Source: Krasilnikoviella flava (GTDB lineage: Bacteria > Actinomycetota > Actinomycetes > Actinomycetales > Cellulomonadaceae). Taken from it: a DNA stretch of 64,000 nucleotides. The stretch spans positions 348,020-412,019 of the forward strand of contig NZ_FUZQ01000006.1 of the NCBI RefSeq assembly GCF_900167525.1, in the 5' to 3' direction. Positions 25,443 to 34,319 of this stretch are shown one piece after another; the first letter of the stretch is position 1, and each line of letters starts with the position of its first letter. The position numbers and the translations under genes were made by a program. A model generated the notes under the pieces. The model saw nothing but the letters and a program-made list of their open reading frames with translations. It ran no database searches and was not told the origin of the DNA.

Positions 25443-26651
25443 GTGAGACCGCCGTCGCCCCGCGCCGCCCACCTGCCGCCGCTGCCCGCCACCGCCGACC
25501 TGGTCGTCGTCGGGGCGGGGGTCGTCGGGCTCGCGCACGCGCTGGAGGCGCACGCCCGCGGACACTCGGTGCTGGTGGTGGAGCGCGACCCCCGGCCCGC
25601 GGGCGCGTCCGCCCGGCGCAGCGGCCACGTCGCCGTCACCACGCAGGACGCCGCGACCCTGTCGTGCGCGCTGGCGTCGCGCGAGCGCTGGCTGAAGCTG
25701 GGCCGGGAGGCCGGGTTCTGGGTCAAGGACACCGGCGCCGTCGTCGTCGCGCGCTCCGCCGACGAGCTGGCCGTGCTCGACGACCTCGTGGCCGCCCGCG
25801 ACGGCGACGCCCAGCTGCTCGGCGCGGCGCAGGCCGCGGAGCGCGCCCACGTGGCGGCGCAGGACGTCGTCGGCGGCGCGTTCCTCCCGCTCGACCTGCG
25901 CATCGACCCGCGCGACGCGCTCCGGTCGCTCGCGACCGCCCTCGACTCCCGGCCGCGAGCCGACGTCGCCTGGTCGACGACGGCGCTCACGTTCGAGGCC
26001 GGCACGGGACGCACCCTGGTGCGCACGTCGCGCGGCGAGGTGGTCGCGCGACGCGCGCTGGTCGCCGTCGGCCCCGACCTCGACCGCTTCTTCCCCGACG
26101 AGGCGGCACGCGCCGGCCTGCGCCACGACGTGCGGCAGGTGCTGCGGGTGGCGACACCGGCCCGCCACGACCCCGCCGGGCCGGCCGTGCTGGGCGGCAC
26201 CACCCTGCTGCGCGACGCCGCCTCCGCGCACTCCCCCGCCTTGGCGGACGTGCGCGAACGCCTCCGCACGGACGCCCCCGAGCTGCTCGACGCGGGCGTC
26301 CACCTCGCGCTCACCCCGCACGGCGACACCCTGCTGCTCGGCGAGGCGCGCCGCACCGACGCCGACCGCCGCGACGACGCCGGCCACGACCGCGACCCCG
26401 AGCGCTCCGAGACCGCCGACGCCCTCCTGCTGCGCGAGGCACGAGCCCTTCTCGGCCGGCCCGTCGAGGTGCGGCAGCGCTGGTCGGTGCCCGACGTCGC
26501 GGTGCCCCGCCCGCGACGCGGGCCCTTCGCCGGCACGCCGTTCGTCGTGACCGACCCCGCGCCGGGGGTCACCACCGTGACCGTCGCGGACGGCCTGGGC
26601 ACGACGACGGCGCTCGGCCTCGCGGCGAAGGTCGTCGACGGCCTCCTGTAG
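25443..26651 (+). CDS. FAD-dependent oxidoreductase (DAO/TIGR03364-like)
   Basis: A 402-aa flavoprotein of the D-amino-acid-oxidase fold. The N-terminus has ADLVVVGAGVVGLAHALEA with the GxGxxG site, then VVERDPRPAGASARRSGH. The C-terminal TVTVADGLGTTTALGLA closes the FAD site. It resembles the TIGR03364 group of small oxidases of amino compounds; the substrate is not known. The start is uncertain: GTG 25443 places the FAD motif ~18 residues in; a TTG at 25407 is also open. It ends at a hairpin shared with the convergent MocR gene. Confidence 0.82.
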   Translation: MRPPSPRAAHLPPLPATADLVVVGAGVVGLAHALEAHARGHSVLVVERDPRPAGASARRSGHVAVTTQDAATLSCALASRERWLKLGREAGFWVKDTGAVVVARSADELAVLDDLVAARDGDAQLLGAAQAAERAHVAAQDVVGGAFLPLDLRIDPRDALRSLATALDSRPRADVAWSTTALTFEAGTGRTLVRTSRGEVVARRALVAVGPDLDRFFPDEAARAGLRHDVRQVLRVATPARHDPAGPAVLGGTTLLRDAASAHSPALADVRERLRTDAPELLDAGVHLALTPHGDTLLLGEARRTDADRRDDAGHDRDPERSETADALLLREARALLGRPVEVRQRWSVPDVAVPRPRRGPFAGTPFVVTDPAPGVTTVTVADGLGTTTALGLAAKVVDGLL

Positions 26652-26658
26652 CCGACCG

Positions 26659-26711
26659 ACGTAGCGAGTCTTTCGCGTCGGGGCGTGGGACGCGAAGGAA
26701 CCGCTACGTCA
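26659..26711. terminator. Interrupted hairpin between convergent genes
   Basis: GACGTAGCG (26659-26667) pairs with CGCTACGTC (26703-26711), and CTTTCGCGTC (26671-26680) with GACGCGAAGG (26690-26699, one G-T type mismatch). The two stems are stacked with 3-base bulges on each side. It separates the FAD oxidoreductase and the MocR gene, and the MocR stop lies in the right arm. Confidence 0.7.
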
Positions 26712-28046
26712 GCCGCCCAGCCCCGTCCGGATCGCCGCCAGCGCGCGATCGAGCTCGGCGTCGGCCACCCCGCCGAACCCGACGACGACACCGGTGTGCC
26801 CGGCGGTGCGGCACAGGTCGGACAGCAGGGGCAGGTCGAAACCCGCCTGGCGCGCGGCGTCGCGGGCGGACAGCGCGGCGTCCTGCGGCAGCAGCCACGT
26901 GGAGTACATGCCGGCGGACGTCGCGGCCGGCTCGGCGTGCGGCGCCATGACCGCGGCGACTCGGGCAGCCCGCTCCGCGTACACGCGCCGCGCCGTGCGC
27001 AGCACGGCGTCGAGCCAGCCGTCCCGCAGCAGCGTCAGCAGGGCCCGCTGCGTGGGCCACGCCCCGACGTCGTGCACGACGGCGCGGTGCCGCACGACGT
27101 CGTCGAGCAGCGGCGGGGGCGGCACCAGCCACCCGACCCGCAGGCCGGGCGGCGCGGACTTCGACGCGGTGCCCAGGTAGGCGACCCGGTCCCGGCCGAG
27201 CGCCGCCAGCGCGGGCACCGGCGCGACGTCGTACCGCAGCTCGGAGTCGTAGTCGTTCTCGGCCACGACGGCGCCCGTCGCCCGCGACGCAGCGAGCAGC
27301 GCGATCCGGTCGGCGGCCGGCATCACCCGGCCGAGCGGGTGCTGGTGTGCCGGGGTCACGTACGCGGCGGCCAGGCCGCGCAGCGCCGCCGCCTCGTGCC
27401 GGGCTTCGGCCGGCAGGTCGACGACGGTGCGGCCGGCGGCCTGCGTGGTCGCGACGGCGGCCCGGTAGCCCGGGTCCTCGATGCCGACGGGGCCGGGGGG
27501 CAGCACCGCGAGCAGGTCGCGGAACCCGGCGGTGGTCCCGGCGGTGACGACGACCTCGTCGGCATCCACGACGAGGCCCCGGGTGCGACCGAGGCGCTCC
27601 GCGAGCGCGGCCCGCAGCTCGGGCAGGCCGCACGGGTCGTCGTAACCCCGGGGCGGCGTCGCCGCGGACACCTCCCGCCACGCGCGCCGCCACCCCGCGC
27701 GGTGGCGGGGGTCGATCCACGGCTCGCCGGTGCTGAGGCGCACCAGCCCGGTGCCCGGCCCGGACGGCCGCCGGGCCGGTGCGGCGGGACGCGGCGCCGC
27801 CTCGGCGGAGACGAACGTGCCCGCCCCGCGACGCGCGGTCAGCCATCCCTCGGCGACGAGCTGGTCGTACGCCTGCTCCGCCACCGAGCGCGCGACGCCG
27901 AGCTCCGCCGCGAGGGCCCGCGTGCTGGGCAGCCGGTCGCCGCGCCGGAGGGTGCCGCGGGTGACCAGGTCGCGGACCTGGCCGGACAGCTGGGCCCCGA
28001 GCGGGTCGCGACCACGGCGGTCGAGGCGGACCGGGAGCGCGGCCAT
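26709..28046 (-). CDS. MocR/PdxR family regulator (GntR HTH fused to PLP aminotransferase fold)
   Basis: A 445-aa fusion. Residues ~10-80 form a GntR winged helix (DRLPSTRALAAELGVARSV). Residues ~115-440 form a type I aminotransferase fold with the PLP lysine in GTASKSAPPGLRVGW and the Asn-Asp pair AENDYDSELRY. Regulators of this kind sense pyridoxal phosphate or amino compounds. AGGAG lies 5 bases before the ATG at 28046, which rules out longer starts. It is divergent from a pyridoxamine-phosphate-oxidase-like gene, suggesting vitamin B6-related control. Confidence 0.9.
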   Translation of the reverse strand: MAALPVRLDRRGRDPLGAQLSGQVRDLVTRGTLRRGDRLPSTRALAAELGVARSVAEQAYDQLVAEGWLTARRGAGTFVSAEAAPRPAAPARRPSGPGTGLVRLSTGEPWIDPRHRAGWRRAWREVSAATPPRGYDDPCGLPELRAALAERLGRTRGLVVDADEVVVTAGTTAGFRDLLAVLPPGPVGIEDPGYRAAVATTQAAGRTVVDLPAEARHEAAALRGLAAAYVTPAHQHPLGRVMPAADRIALLAASRATGAVVAENDYDSELRYDVAPVPALAALGRDRVAYLGTASKSAPPGLRVGWLVPPPPLLDDVVRHRAVVHDVGAWPTQRALLTLLRDGWLDAVLRTARRVYAERAARVAAVMAPHAEPAATSAGMYSTWLLPQDAALSARDAARQAGFDLPLLSDLCRTAGHTGVVVGFGGVADAELDRALAAIRTGLGG

Positions 28047-28070
28047 CGGGACTCCTGCCTGTCGGGTGGG

Positions 28071-28104
28071 AAAGTGGCCTGCCGGACTGCGCGAGAAATG
28101 GCTC
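28071..28104. promoter_or_regulatory. Candidate MocR direct-repeat boxes
   Basis: AAAGTGGCCT (28071-28080) and AAATGGCTC (28096-28104) are imperfect direct repeats 25 bp apart, between the divergent MocR and PNPOx genes. PdxR-type MocR regulators of related bacteria bind direct repeats of the AAAGTGG type. The match is partial and the role is inferred. Confidence 0.45.
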
Positions 28105-28140
28105 GTGACGACAGGCCAACCAGGGGACCACGGTAGTGCC

Positions 28141-28842
28141 ATGGACGCCCTCTCCCCCACCCCGAGGACCACCGTGCGGCGCGGCCGGGACCGTGCTGTC
28201 TCCGACCGCGCGGCACTGCACGCCCTGCTCGCCGACGGGCTCGTCGCCCACCTCGGCGTCGACGTGGGCGAGGGCGCCGGCCGGCACCCGGTGGTGCTGC
28301 CCTGCGCCTACGCCGTCGACCTCGACGGCCCGGACGACGGCGGCACGCTGTACGTGCACGGGTCGGTGGCGGCGCGCTGGCTGGTCGGGGCGACGGACAC
28401 GACCGTGTGCGTCACGGTGACCGAGCTCGACGGCCTGGTCCTGGCGCGGTCCGGCTTCCACCACTCGATGAACTACCGGTCGGCGGTCGTGATCGGCGTC
28501 GCCCGCCCCGTCACGGACGACGACGAGCGCGTCCGCGCCCTGGACGCGATCGTCGACCACCTGGCACCGGGCCGGTCCGCGACGCTGCGCCCCGCCACCC
28601 GCAAGGAGCTCGCCGCGACGGCGGTGCTGGCCGTGCCTCTGCGCGAGGCGTCGATGAAGACCCGCGCCGGCGCGCCGGTCGACGACCCGGCCGACGTCGC
28701 CGCCGGGGGCTGGGCCGGGCATGTGCCGGTCCGGCGCACGGTCGGCGCCGCGGTCCCCGACGCCGAAACCCGCGAGCCGGTCCCCGCGCACGTCGAGCTC
28801 TTGACGGACCCGCGCGAGGTAGTCCAACTCTCCGCGAGGTAG
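28141..28842 (+). CDS. Pyridoxamine 5'-phosphate oxidase-like flavin-binding protein
   Basis: A 233-aa split-barrel protein. VSDRAALHALLADGLVAHLGV, shown in part, is followed by VVLPCAYAVD and LYVHGSVAARWL, the common pattern of PNPOx-like FMN or heme-binding proteins (Pfam Pyridox_ox_2 style). SMKTRAGAPVDDPAD near 180 is typical of this group. True PdxH residues are not evident, so the reaction is unknown. It is divergent from a MocR regulator. Its last residues (REVVQLSAR) are encoded by the first unit of the repeat cluster at 28813. Confidence 0.82.
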   Translation: MDALSPTPRTTVRRGRDRAVSDRAALHALLADGLVAHLGVDVGEGAGRHPVVLPCAYAVDLDGPDDGGTLYVHGSVAARWLVGATDTTVCVTVTELDGLVLARSGFHHSMNYRSAVVIGVARPVTDDDERVRALDAIVDHLAPGRSATLRPATRKELAATAVLAVPLREASMKTRAGAPVDDPADVAAGGWAGHVPVRRTVGAAVPDAETREPVPAHVELLTDPREVVQLSAR

Positions 28843-28926
28843 TTCAGACCTCCGCGAGGTAGTGGACTGGACCACTACCTCGCGGAGAGGTGAACTACCT
28901 CGCGGGGTTTCGAACTACCTCGGCGG
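28813..28926. repeat. Cluster of six CGCGAGGTAGT units, three per orientation
   Basis: CGCGAGGTAGT occurs at 28813, 28833 and 28853 on the plus strand (20 bp apart) and as ACTACCTCGSSG at 28874, 28895 and 28915. Units three and four form a perfect 15-bp stem (28851-28865 with 28872-28886) and a 6-base loop. The cluster lies between convergent genes and overlaps both 3' ends. The other units offer alternative stems. It serves as a terminator at least; its built-up form is unusual. Confidence 0.75.
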
Positions 28927-30981
28927 GGTCTCGTCGTCGCGGTCGGCCATCTTGGCGAGCATGGCGTTGTACTCCTCGAGCTCGGCGTCGCCGTCACGGT
29001 CGGCCTGGCGGTCGCGACGGCGGGCCTCGCGCTCGTCCGACGTGGTCCACTGCACGGCCACGGCGATGGCGAGCGCGAGCGTCGGCAGCTCGCCGATGCC
29101 CCACGCGACGCCTCCGCCGCGCTGCTGGTCGTCGATGGCGGGCAGGCCCCACGGGCGCCCCATGTTGCCGAACCAGTCGGCGACGAGCAGCGAGGTGCCG
29201 GACGTGAGCACGACGCCGAAGAACGCGTGGAACGCCATCGTCGCGAAGAGCAGCAGCAGCCGCTGCGGGTACGGCGGGCGCTTGGGGCCCGGGTCGATGC
29301 CCACCAGGGCGTTGGCGAACAGGTACCCCACCAGCGTGAAGTGCACGATCATCCACACGTGCCCGGCGTGGTTGCGCAGCGCGAACTCGAACGCGGGCGT
29401 GTAGTAGAACGCGATCATGCCTCCGGCGAACAGCACGGCGGCCACCACCGGACGGGCGAGGAACTGACCGACCCGGGAGTGCACCAGGGCGAGCACCCAC
29501 TCGCGCGGGCCGCGGCTGCCGTCCTTGCGGGCCGGGATGGCACGCAGCAGCAGCGTGACCGGGGCGGCCAGCACGAGGAACAGCGGCACCAGCATCGCCA
29601 GGACCATGTGCTGCACCATGTGGCCGCTGAAGATCACGTGCCCGTACACGGCCGGGCCGCCGCTGGTCACCCAGAACATCACGACCATGCCCAGGCACCA
29701 CGACGCCGTGCGCCCCACGGGCCACTTGTCCCCGCGACGGGCGAGCCGCACGGCCCAGCGCACGTAGACCACCAGGCCGGCCACGCACGCGAACGCCAGC
29801 AGCGGGTCGAGGCTCCACTCGGTGAACCAGCGCGACATGGTCGGCTCGGGCGGCAGCGCCTCGCCGGTGAGCTGGAAGGCGGGCGAGACGTCGACGGGGA
29901 CCTCGTCGGGCACGGGCGGCGCGGTGGAGCCCAGCGCCACGGCGACGCCGGACACCGCGCCGATGACGAGCAGCTCGACGGCGAGCAGCCGCCAGAACAG
30001 CCGGCGCACGGCGCCCGCGGCGTCGGCCCGGCCCAGCCGGCCGACGATCCACATCCGGTGCGCGAACCCGAACCCGCCCAGCGCCACCATGAGCAGCGCC
30101 TTGACGAGCAGCAGCACGCCGTACGGGGTGAGCAGGTCGCCGAAGGACTCCATGCGGAGCCACGCGTTGACGATGCCGGAGACGCCGACGGCGGCGAAGC
30201 ACCACCCGGCGACCGGGGAGTAGCGCGCCACGGCGGCCGCGGCGGTGCGGACGTCCTCGCGCCCCTCGCCACGTCCGCCACCCCGGGTGAGCACGACGAC
30301 GAGCAGCGCGCCCAGCCCGCCCACCCACACGGCGGCGCCGACCAGGTGCAGCAGCATCGCGCCGACGGCGAGCTCGTGGTTCGCGGCGCCCGACGCGTGC
30401 CCGGTCGTGGACTGCATCGCCAGGGCGGCGAGCGGCAAGAGGGTCGTCCACAGCGCGCCCACCGCGCCGCGCACGGCCATCGCGAGCGCGGAGGTCAGGG
30501 CGGCCACCACGATGATCGCCAGGTAGAGCCTGCCGAGGTCGAGGTCGGTGACGAACTGCGCGAGGCCCTGCCCGAACGCGGGCGACGCCGGCGAGGTGCC
30601 CGAGATGTTGGCGTACCGCAGCACCAGCTGGACGACGGCGGCCACGGCCCAGACGGCGCTCGCGGCACCGGCGGTCGCGAGCACGCGCGCCTGCACGCGC
30701 CCGGGCGGCACCAGGCACGCGGCCGTGAGCAGCGCGCCGAGCGTCACGGAGACGCTGACCTCGGTGAGCACGGTGGCCACGGGAAGCCCGTAGCGGACGA
30801 CCGCGCCCGGGTCGGTGAACCCGCTCAGGGCCTGGAACGCCCCTGAGTAGGCTCCGCCGCACAGGACGGCGAGGACGGCGACGAGGACGGCTGCGGGCCC
30901 GGCGGCGACGAGCCACCAGGGCCGCGGCGGCACGCTCGGGGTACCGCCCGGCCGCTGCACGGCGGGGGCTGCGGTGGTCAC
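28915..30981 (-). CDS. CopD-CtaG fusion: copper-related membrane protein, cytochrome oxidase assembly
   Basis: A 688-aa protein with about 16 membrane helices. Residues ~80-350 match the CopD copper-resistance domain (GHASGAANHELAVGAMLLHLVGAAVWVGG). Residues ~390-650 match the caa3-type CtaG domain (YGHVIFSGHMVQHMVLAMLVP with its histidines). Such fusions are common in actinobacteria and help supply copper to cytochrome c oxidase. The GTG at 30981 is the start. The C-terminal ~40 residues are charged and cytosolic. Confidence 0.9.
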   Translation of the reverse strand: MTTAAPAVQRPGGTPSVPPRPWWLVAAGPAAVLVAVLAVLCGGAYSGAFQALSGFTDPGAVVRYGLPVATVLTEVSVSVTLGALLTAACLVPPGRVQARVLATAGAASAVWAVAAVVQLVLRYANISGTSPASPAFGQGLAQFVTDLDLGRLYLAIIVVAALTSALAMAVRGAVGALWTTLLPLAALAMQSTTGHASGAANHELAVGAMLLHLVGAAVWVGGLGALLVVVLTRGGGRGEGREDVRTAAAAVARYSPVAGWCFAAVGVSGIVNAWLRMESFGDLLTPYGVLLLVKALLMVALGGFGFAHRMWIVGRLGRADAAGAVRRLFWRLLAVELLVIGAVSGVAVALGSTAPPVPDEVPVDVSPAFQLTGEALPPEPTMSRWFTEWSLDPLLAFACVAGLVVYVRWAVRLARRGDKWPVGRTASWCLGMVVMFWVTSGGPAVYGHVIFSGHMVQHMVLAMLVPLFLVLAAPVTLLLRAIPARKDGSRGPREWVLALVHSRVGQFLARPVVAAVLFAGGMIAFYYTPAFEFALRNHAGHVWMIVHFTLVGYLFANALVGIDPGPKRPPYPQRLLLLFATMAFHAFFGVVLTSGTSLLVADWFGNMGRPWGLPAIDDQQRGGGVAWGIGELPTLALAIAVAVQWTTSDEREARRRDRQADRDGDAELEEYNAMLAKMADRDDETPPR

Positions 30982-31051
30982 CCGTCCAGCCTATGGGCGG
31001 CGGGCGGCGGCCCGGGCCGCCGAGGGTGTGACGCTCCCCCGCAGACCTCCC

Positions 31052-31080
31052 TTCCCAATCCAACGATTATCGATTACTCT
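31052..31080 (+). promoter_or_regulatory. Promoter with operator CGATTATCGATTA before the sugar importer operon
   Basis: A -35 element TTCCCA (31052-31057) and a -10 element TACTCT (31075-31080) are 17 bases apart. The 13-mer CGATTATCGATTA (31064-31076) overlaps the spacer and -10. The identical 13-mer lies in the GH141 gene promoter at 48926-48938. The FCD-type GntR protein (47548) is the likely binder. Promoter elements are weak matches; the identity of the two 13-mers is exact. Confidence 0.7.
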
Positions 31081-31167
31081 CCGAGGCGTTACTCCACAGT
31101 CGTAGCCGAACGTCACGGGCACGCACAGCAGCGTCCCCGGCAGGGCGGCAACCCGAGAGGATCAACG

Positions 31168-32430
31168 ATGATCAAGCACCGCACCCTGGCGAGCGTGGGC
31201 ACCCTCACGGTGGCCGCTCTCGCGCTCACCGGCTGCGCCGGCTCCGACGACGACGGCGGCTCCGGCGGCACCTCCGAGGTGAGCCTGCTCGTCAACGTCA
31301 CCCCGAACCTCACCGAGGAGTACTGGAACGAGCTGGTCAAGCCGTTCGAGGACGCCCACCCGGACATCGACGTCGTCGTCCAGAACCCGGGCGCCGAGGG
31401 CGTGGCCGCCGCGCTCCCCCGCCTGCTGACCGCGGGCGACGCGCCCGACGTCGTCCAGTCCATGCCCCCGACCACGGACCTCGCCCCCGAGCTGGTCGAC
31501 CTGTCCCGGTACGACTGGGCGAAGTCCGGCCCGCTGGCCGACCAGTACTCGATCGACGGCAAGTACTACATGGCCGGCATCGGATTCCAGCTGCAGAGCC
31601 TGTGGTTCTACAACAAGACCGCCTTCGAGGAGGCGGGCATCGCCGCGGTGCCCACCACGGTCGAGGAGCTCACCGCGGCGCTCGGCAAGCTCAAGGACGC
31701 CGGCTGGACGCCGGTCCAGACCGGCGGCGACTGGATGACCAGCCACTCCCTGCAGGCGCTGGGCCTGCCGTCGATCATCGCCGAGGACCCGGACTGGTTC
31801 GCGCACATGAGCGCGGGCGAGGCGACGTTCTCCGACACCTACGGCGACGCCGTGGCCACCTACGCCGACTGGGTGGCGAAGGGCTACATCCCCAAGGACT
31901 CGCTCGGCATCAAGTACCCCGACGCGGAGCAGGCCTTCCTGACCGGCAAGACCGCGATCTACCCGATGGGCAGCTGGTTCGCCGGCACCGAGGCCAAGGC
32001 CGAGGAGAAGGCCGAGATCGGCGTCTTCCGGGCCCCCGCCGTCGCAGGCGTCGACGCCCCCGCGATGGGCGCGAACATCGCCAGCCCGTACTCGATCCTC
32101 AAGTCCAGCGAGAGCCAGGACGCGGCGGCCGAGCTCGTCGAGTTCCTCGTCACCGACCAGGACGCGGTCGCCAGCCAGCTCGAGGTGGACGGCAACTTCC
32201 GCGACGGCTACGAGTACGAGATGGACGACCTGGGCAAGGAGCTGCTGCAGATCGTGGCGGACACCCCCGCCGAGTCGTACACCCCGACCGGCCAGGGCTA
32301 CGGCGAGCGCACGCTGCCGACCGGCTACTCGGACGAGATCAACGCACAGACGCAGGCGCTGATCGGTGGCACGTCGGCCGACAAGGTCGACTCCGCGATG
32401 GACGACTGGTTCGCGTCCACCGCGGGCTGA
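31168..32430 (+). CDS. Sugar ABC transporter substrate-binding lipoprotein
   Basis: A 420-aa family 1 solute-binding protein. The lipobox ALTGC places the lipidated cysteine at C23, followed by a Gly/Ser/Asp-rich linker. The fold shows the usual ABC-sugar pattern (DVVVQNPGAEG, GDAPDVVQSMPP, GSWFAGTEAKAEEKA). It catches an oligosaccharide or sugar outside the membrane. It is first in an operon with two permeases and four sugar-catabolism genes, which suggests a fucose-containing ligand. No ATPase is encoded nearby; a shared MsmK-type ATPase must serve it. Confidence 0.92.
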   Translation: MIKHRTLASVGTLTVAALALTGCAGSDDDGGSGGTSEVSLLVNVTPNLTEEYWNELVKPFEDAHPDIDVVVQNPGAEGVAAALPRLLTAGDAPDVVQSMPPTTDLAPELVDLSRYDWAKSGPLADQYSIDGKYYMAGIGFQLQSLWFYNKTAFEEAGIAAVPTTVEELTAALGKLKDAGWTPVQTGGDWMTSHSLQALGLPSIIAEDPDWFAHMSAGEATFSDTYGDAVATYADWVAKGYIPKDSLGIKYPDAEQAFLTGKTAIYPMGSWFAGTEAKAEEKAEIGVFRAPAVAGVDAPAMGANIASPYSILKSSESQDAAAELVEFLVTDQDAVASQLEVDGNFRDGYEYEMDDLGKELLQIVADTPAESYTPTGQGYGERTLPTGYSDEINAQTQALIGGTSADKVDSAMDDWFASTAG

Positions 32431-32432
32431 CG

Positions 32433-33356
32433 ATGGCTGCCACCCTCTCCCCCGCCCGCGCGCGCCGCCGTCCGGCGGCGCGCGTGTGGCGCGACCGCCT
32501 GCCCGGCATCGTCATGGGCGGCCCCGCCGTCCTCGTCTTCCTGGCGATGTTCATCGTGCCGATGTTCCTGGCGTTCGTGCTGAGCCTGACCGACTGGAAC
32601 GGCTACAGCCTGAACTTCACGTTCATCGGCTTCGACAACTACGCGGAGGCCTTCCGCAACCCCCGCACCGTGGACGCGGCCGTCTTCACCGCCGTCGTCG
32701 CGTTCTGCGGCACGGTGCTGTGCAACGCCGTCGGGCTGTTCATCGCCGCCCTCATCGCGGGCAACGGCCGCGCGAACACGCTGCTGCGCACGATCTTCTT
32801 CTACCCGTACATCATCAGCTCGCTGATCATCGGGTTCCTCTGGTCGGCGATGCTCGCCCCCGAGGGCGCGGTGAACGGCCTGCTGGGGCACCTCGGCGTC
32901 GGCCCCGTGCCGTTCCTCACGGAGGTCGGGTTCGCGAAGGCGAGCGTGATCCTCACGATCGTGTGGTCGTCCTTCGGCTTCAACATGATCCTGTTCCTCG
33001 CGGGCATCAAGTCGGTGCCCACCGAGTACTACGAGGCCGCCACCGTGGACGGCGCCTCGAAGTGGCAGCAGTTCCGCAACGTGACGCTGCCGCTCATCGC
33101 CCCCGTGTTCACCGTGAACCTCGTGCTCACGCTGGTGGGGCTGCTCAAGGTCTACGACATCGTGCTCGCCCTGACCGACGGCGGCCCGGCCGGGTCGACC
33201 CAGACGATCGTGTACCAGATCCTGCGGGACTCGTTCGGCCAGTCCGAGCTCGGGTTCGGCGCGGCGCAGTCCGTGATCCTGCTGATCGTCACGGCCGTGC
33301 TCGGCCTCGCCGTGACGTTCGCGCGACGCGGCGCGGAGAAGAAGGTGGCGGACTGA
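32433..33356 (+). CDS. Sugar ABC transporter permease (MalF/UgpA type)
   Basis: A 307-aa permease with six helices. The EAA loop reads EYYEAATVDGASKWQQFRNV and contacts the ATPase. LSLTDWNGYSLNFTFIGFDNY after the first helix is standard for CUT1 importers. It lies 2 bp after the binding protein gene and overlaps the next permease start (TGATG). It forms the membrane channel with the second permease. Confidence 0.92.
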   Translation: MAATLSPARARRRPAARVWRDRLPGIVMGGPAVLVFLAMFIVPMFLAFVLSLTDWNGYSLNFTFIGFDNYAEAFRNPRTVDAAVFTAVVAFCGTVLCNAVGLFIAALIAGNGRANTLLRTIFFYPYIISSLIIGFLWSAMLAPEGAVNGLLGHLGVGPVPFLTEVGFAKASVILTIVWSSFGFNMILFLAGIKSVPTEYYEAATVDGASKWQQFRNVTLPLIAPVFTVNLVLTLVGLLKVYDIVLALTDGGPAGSTQTIVYQILRDSFGQSELGFGAAQSVILLIVTAVLGLAVTFARRGAEKKVAD

Positions 33357-34315
33357 TGGCGACGACAGAGACGACGACGGCGACGGGCGCCGCGGCGGCG
33401 GGCGTCGTCCGGGCGGGGACGGCGGCCGACGCGGCACCCCCCGCGACGACCCCGCGGACCCGACGGCCGCACCCCCGCCCCCGGCCCGGCGTGGGCACCG
33501 TGCTCAAGTGGGTGGTGCTGGGCCTGGTGGCGCTGGTCATGGTGGTGCCGCTGTACATCATGGTGATCAACGCCTTCAAGCCGCAGGACGCGATCATCGC
33601 CTCACCGCTGGCGATCACCCCGGACACCTTCAGCCTGGAGTACCTGCAGGCGGCGCTCACCAGCGAGAAGTTCAACGTCGTGCGGGCGTACGGCGTCACG
33701 CTGCTGTTCGTGGCGCTGGTCAACCTGTGCGGCATCGCGCTCGCCGCGCCGGTCGCGTACGTCATCGCGCGCGGCCGCTCGAAGTGGCACCTGGGCCTGC
33801 TGCTGCTCTTCGTGTCCGGCCTGTTCATCCCCGGCCAGGTGACGCTGATCCCCGTCGTCTTCGTGCTGCGGGTGCTCGGCCTCATCAACACCATCCCCGG
33901 CTTCATCCTGTTCGAGACGGCGGCCACCCTGCCGGTGACGATCTTCCTGTTCGCCGCCTACCTGCGCACCGTGCCCCGCGACATCGACGAGGCCGCGGCG
34001 CTGGACGGCGCGGGCAAGATCCGGGCCTTCTGGGCGTGCATCTTCCCGATCATGAAGCCGGTGGTCGCCACGATCGTCGTGCTGAACTCCATCAGCGTCT
34101 GGAACGACTTCGTCAGCCCGCAGATCATCCTGGGCCCGGGCTCCGGCATCTACACCGTGACGACGGGCGTGTACGCCGCCGTGGGCGAGTTCTCCACCGA
34201 CTACACCACCGTGTTCCCGACGCTGCTGCTCGCCGTCACCCCGGCGATCCTGTTCTTCGTCCTCATGCAGCGGCACATCATCGGCGGCCTGGTCGCCGGG
34301 GCGACGAAGGGCTGA
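33356..34315 (+). CDS. Sugar ABC transporter permease (MalG/UgpE type)
   Basis: A 319-aa permease with six helices after a Thr/Ala/Pro/Arg-rich cytosolic N-terminus of about 48 residues. VVPLYIMVINAFKPQD and the EAA loop DIDEAAALDGAGKIRAFW mark it as the second CUT1 subunit. The ATG overlaps the stop of the first permease. The next gene starts 4 bp after its stop, so import and catabolism are made together. Confidence 0.92.
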   Translation: MATTETTTATGAAAAGVVRAGTAADAAPPATTPRTRRPHPRPRPGVGTVLKWVVLGLVALVMVVPLYIMVINAFKPQDAIIASPLAITPDTFSLEYLQAALTSEKFNVVRAYGVTLLFVALVNLCGIALAAPVAYVIARGRSKWHLGLLLLFVSGLFIPGQVTLIPVVFVLRVLGLINTIPGFILFETAATLPVTIFLFAAYLRTVPRDIDEAAALDGAGKIRAFWACIFPIMKPVVATIVVLNSISVWNDFVSPQIILGPGSGIYTVTTGVYAAVGEFSTDYTTVFPTLLLAVTPAILFFVLMQRHIIGGLVAGATKG

Positions 34316-34319
34316 CGCC

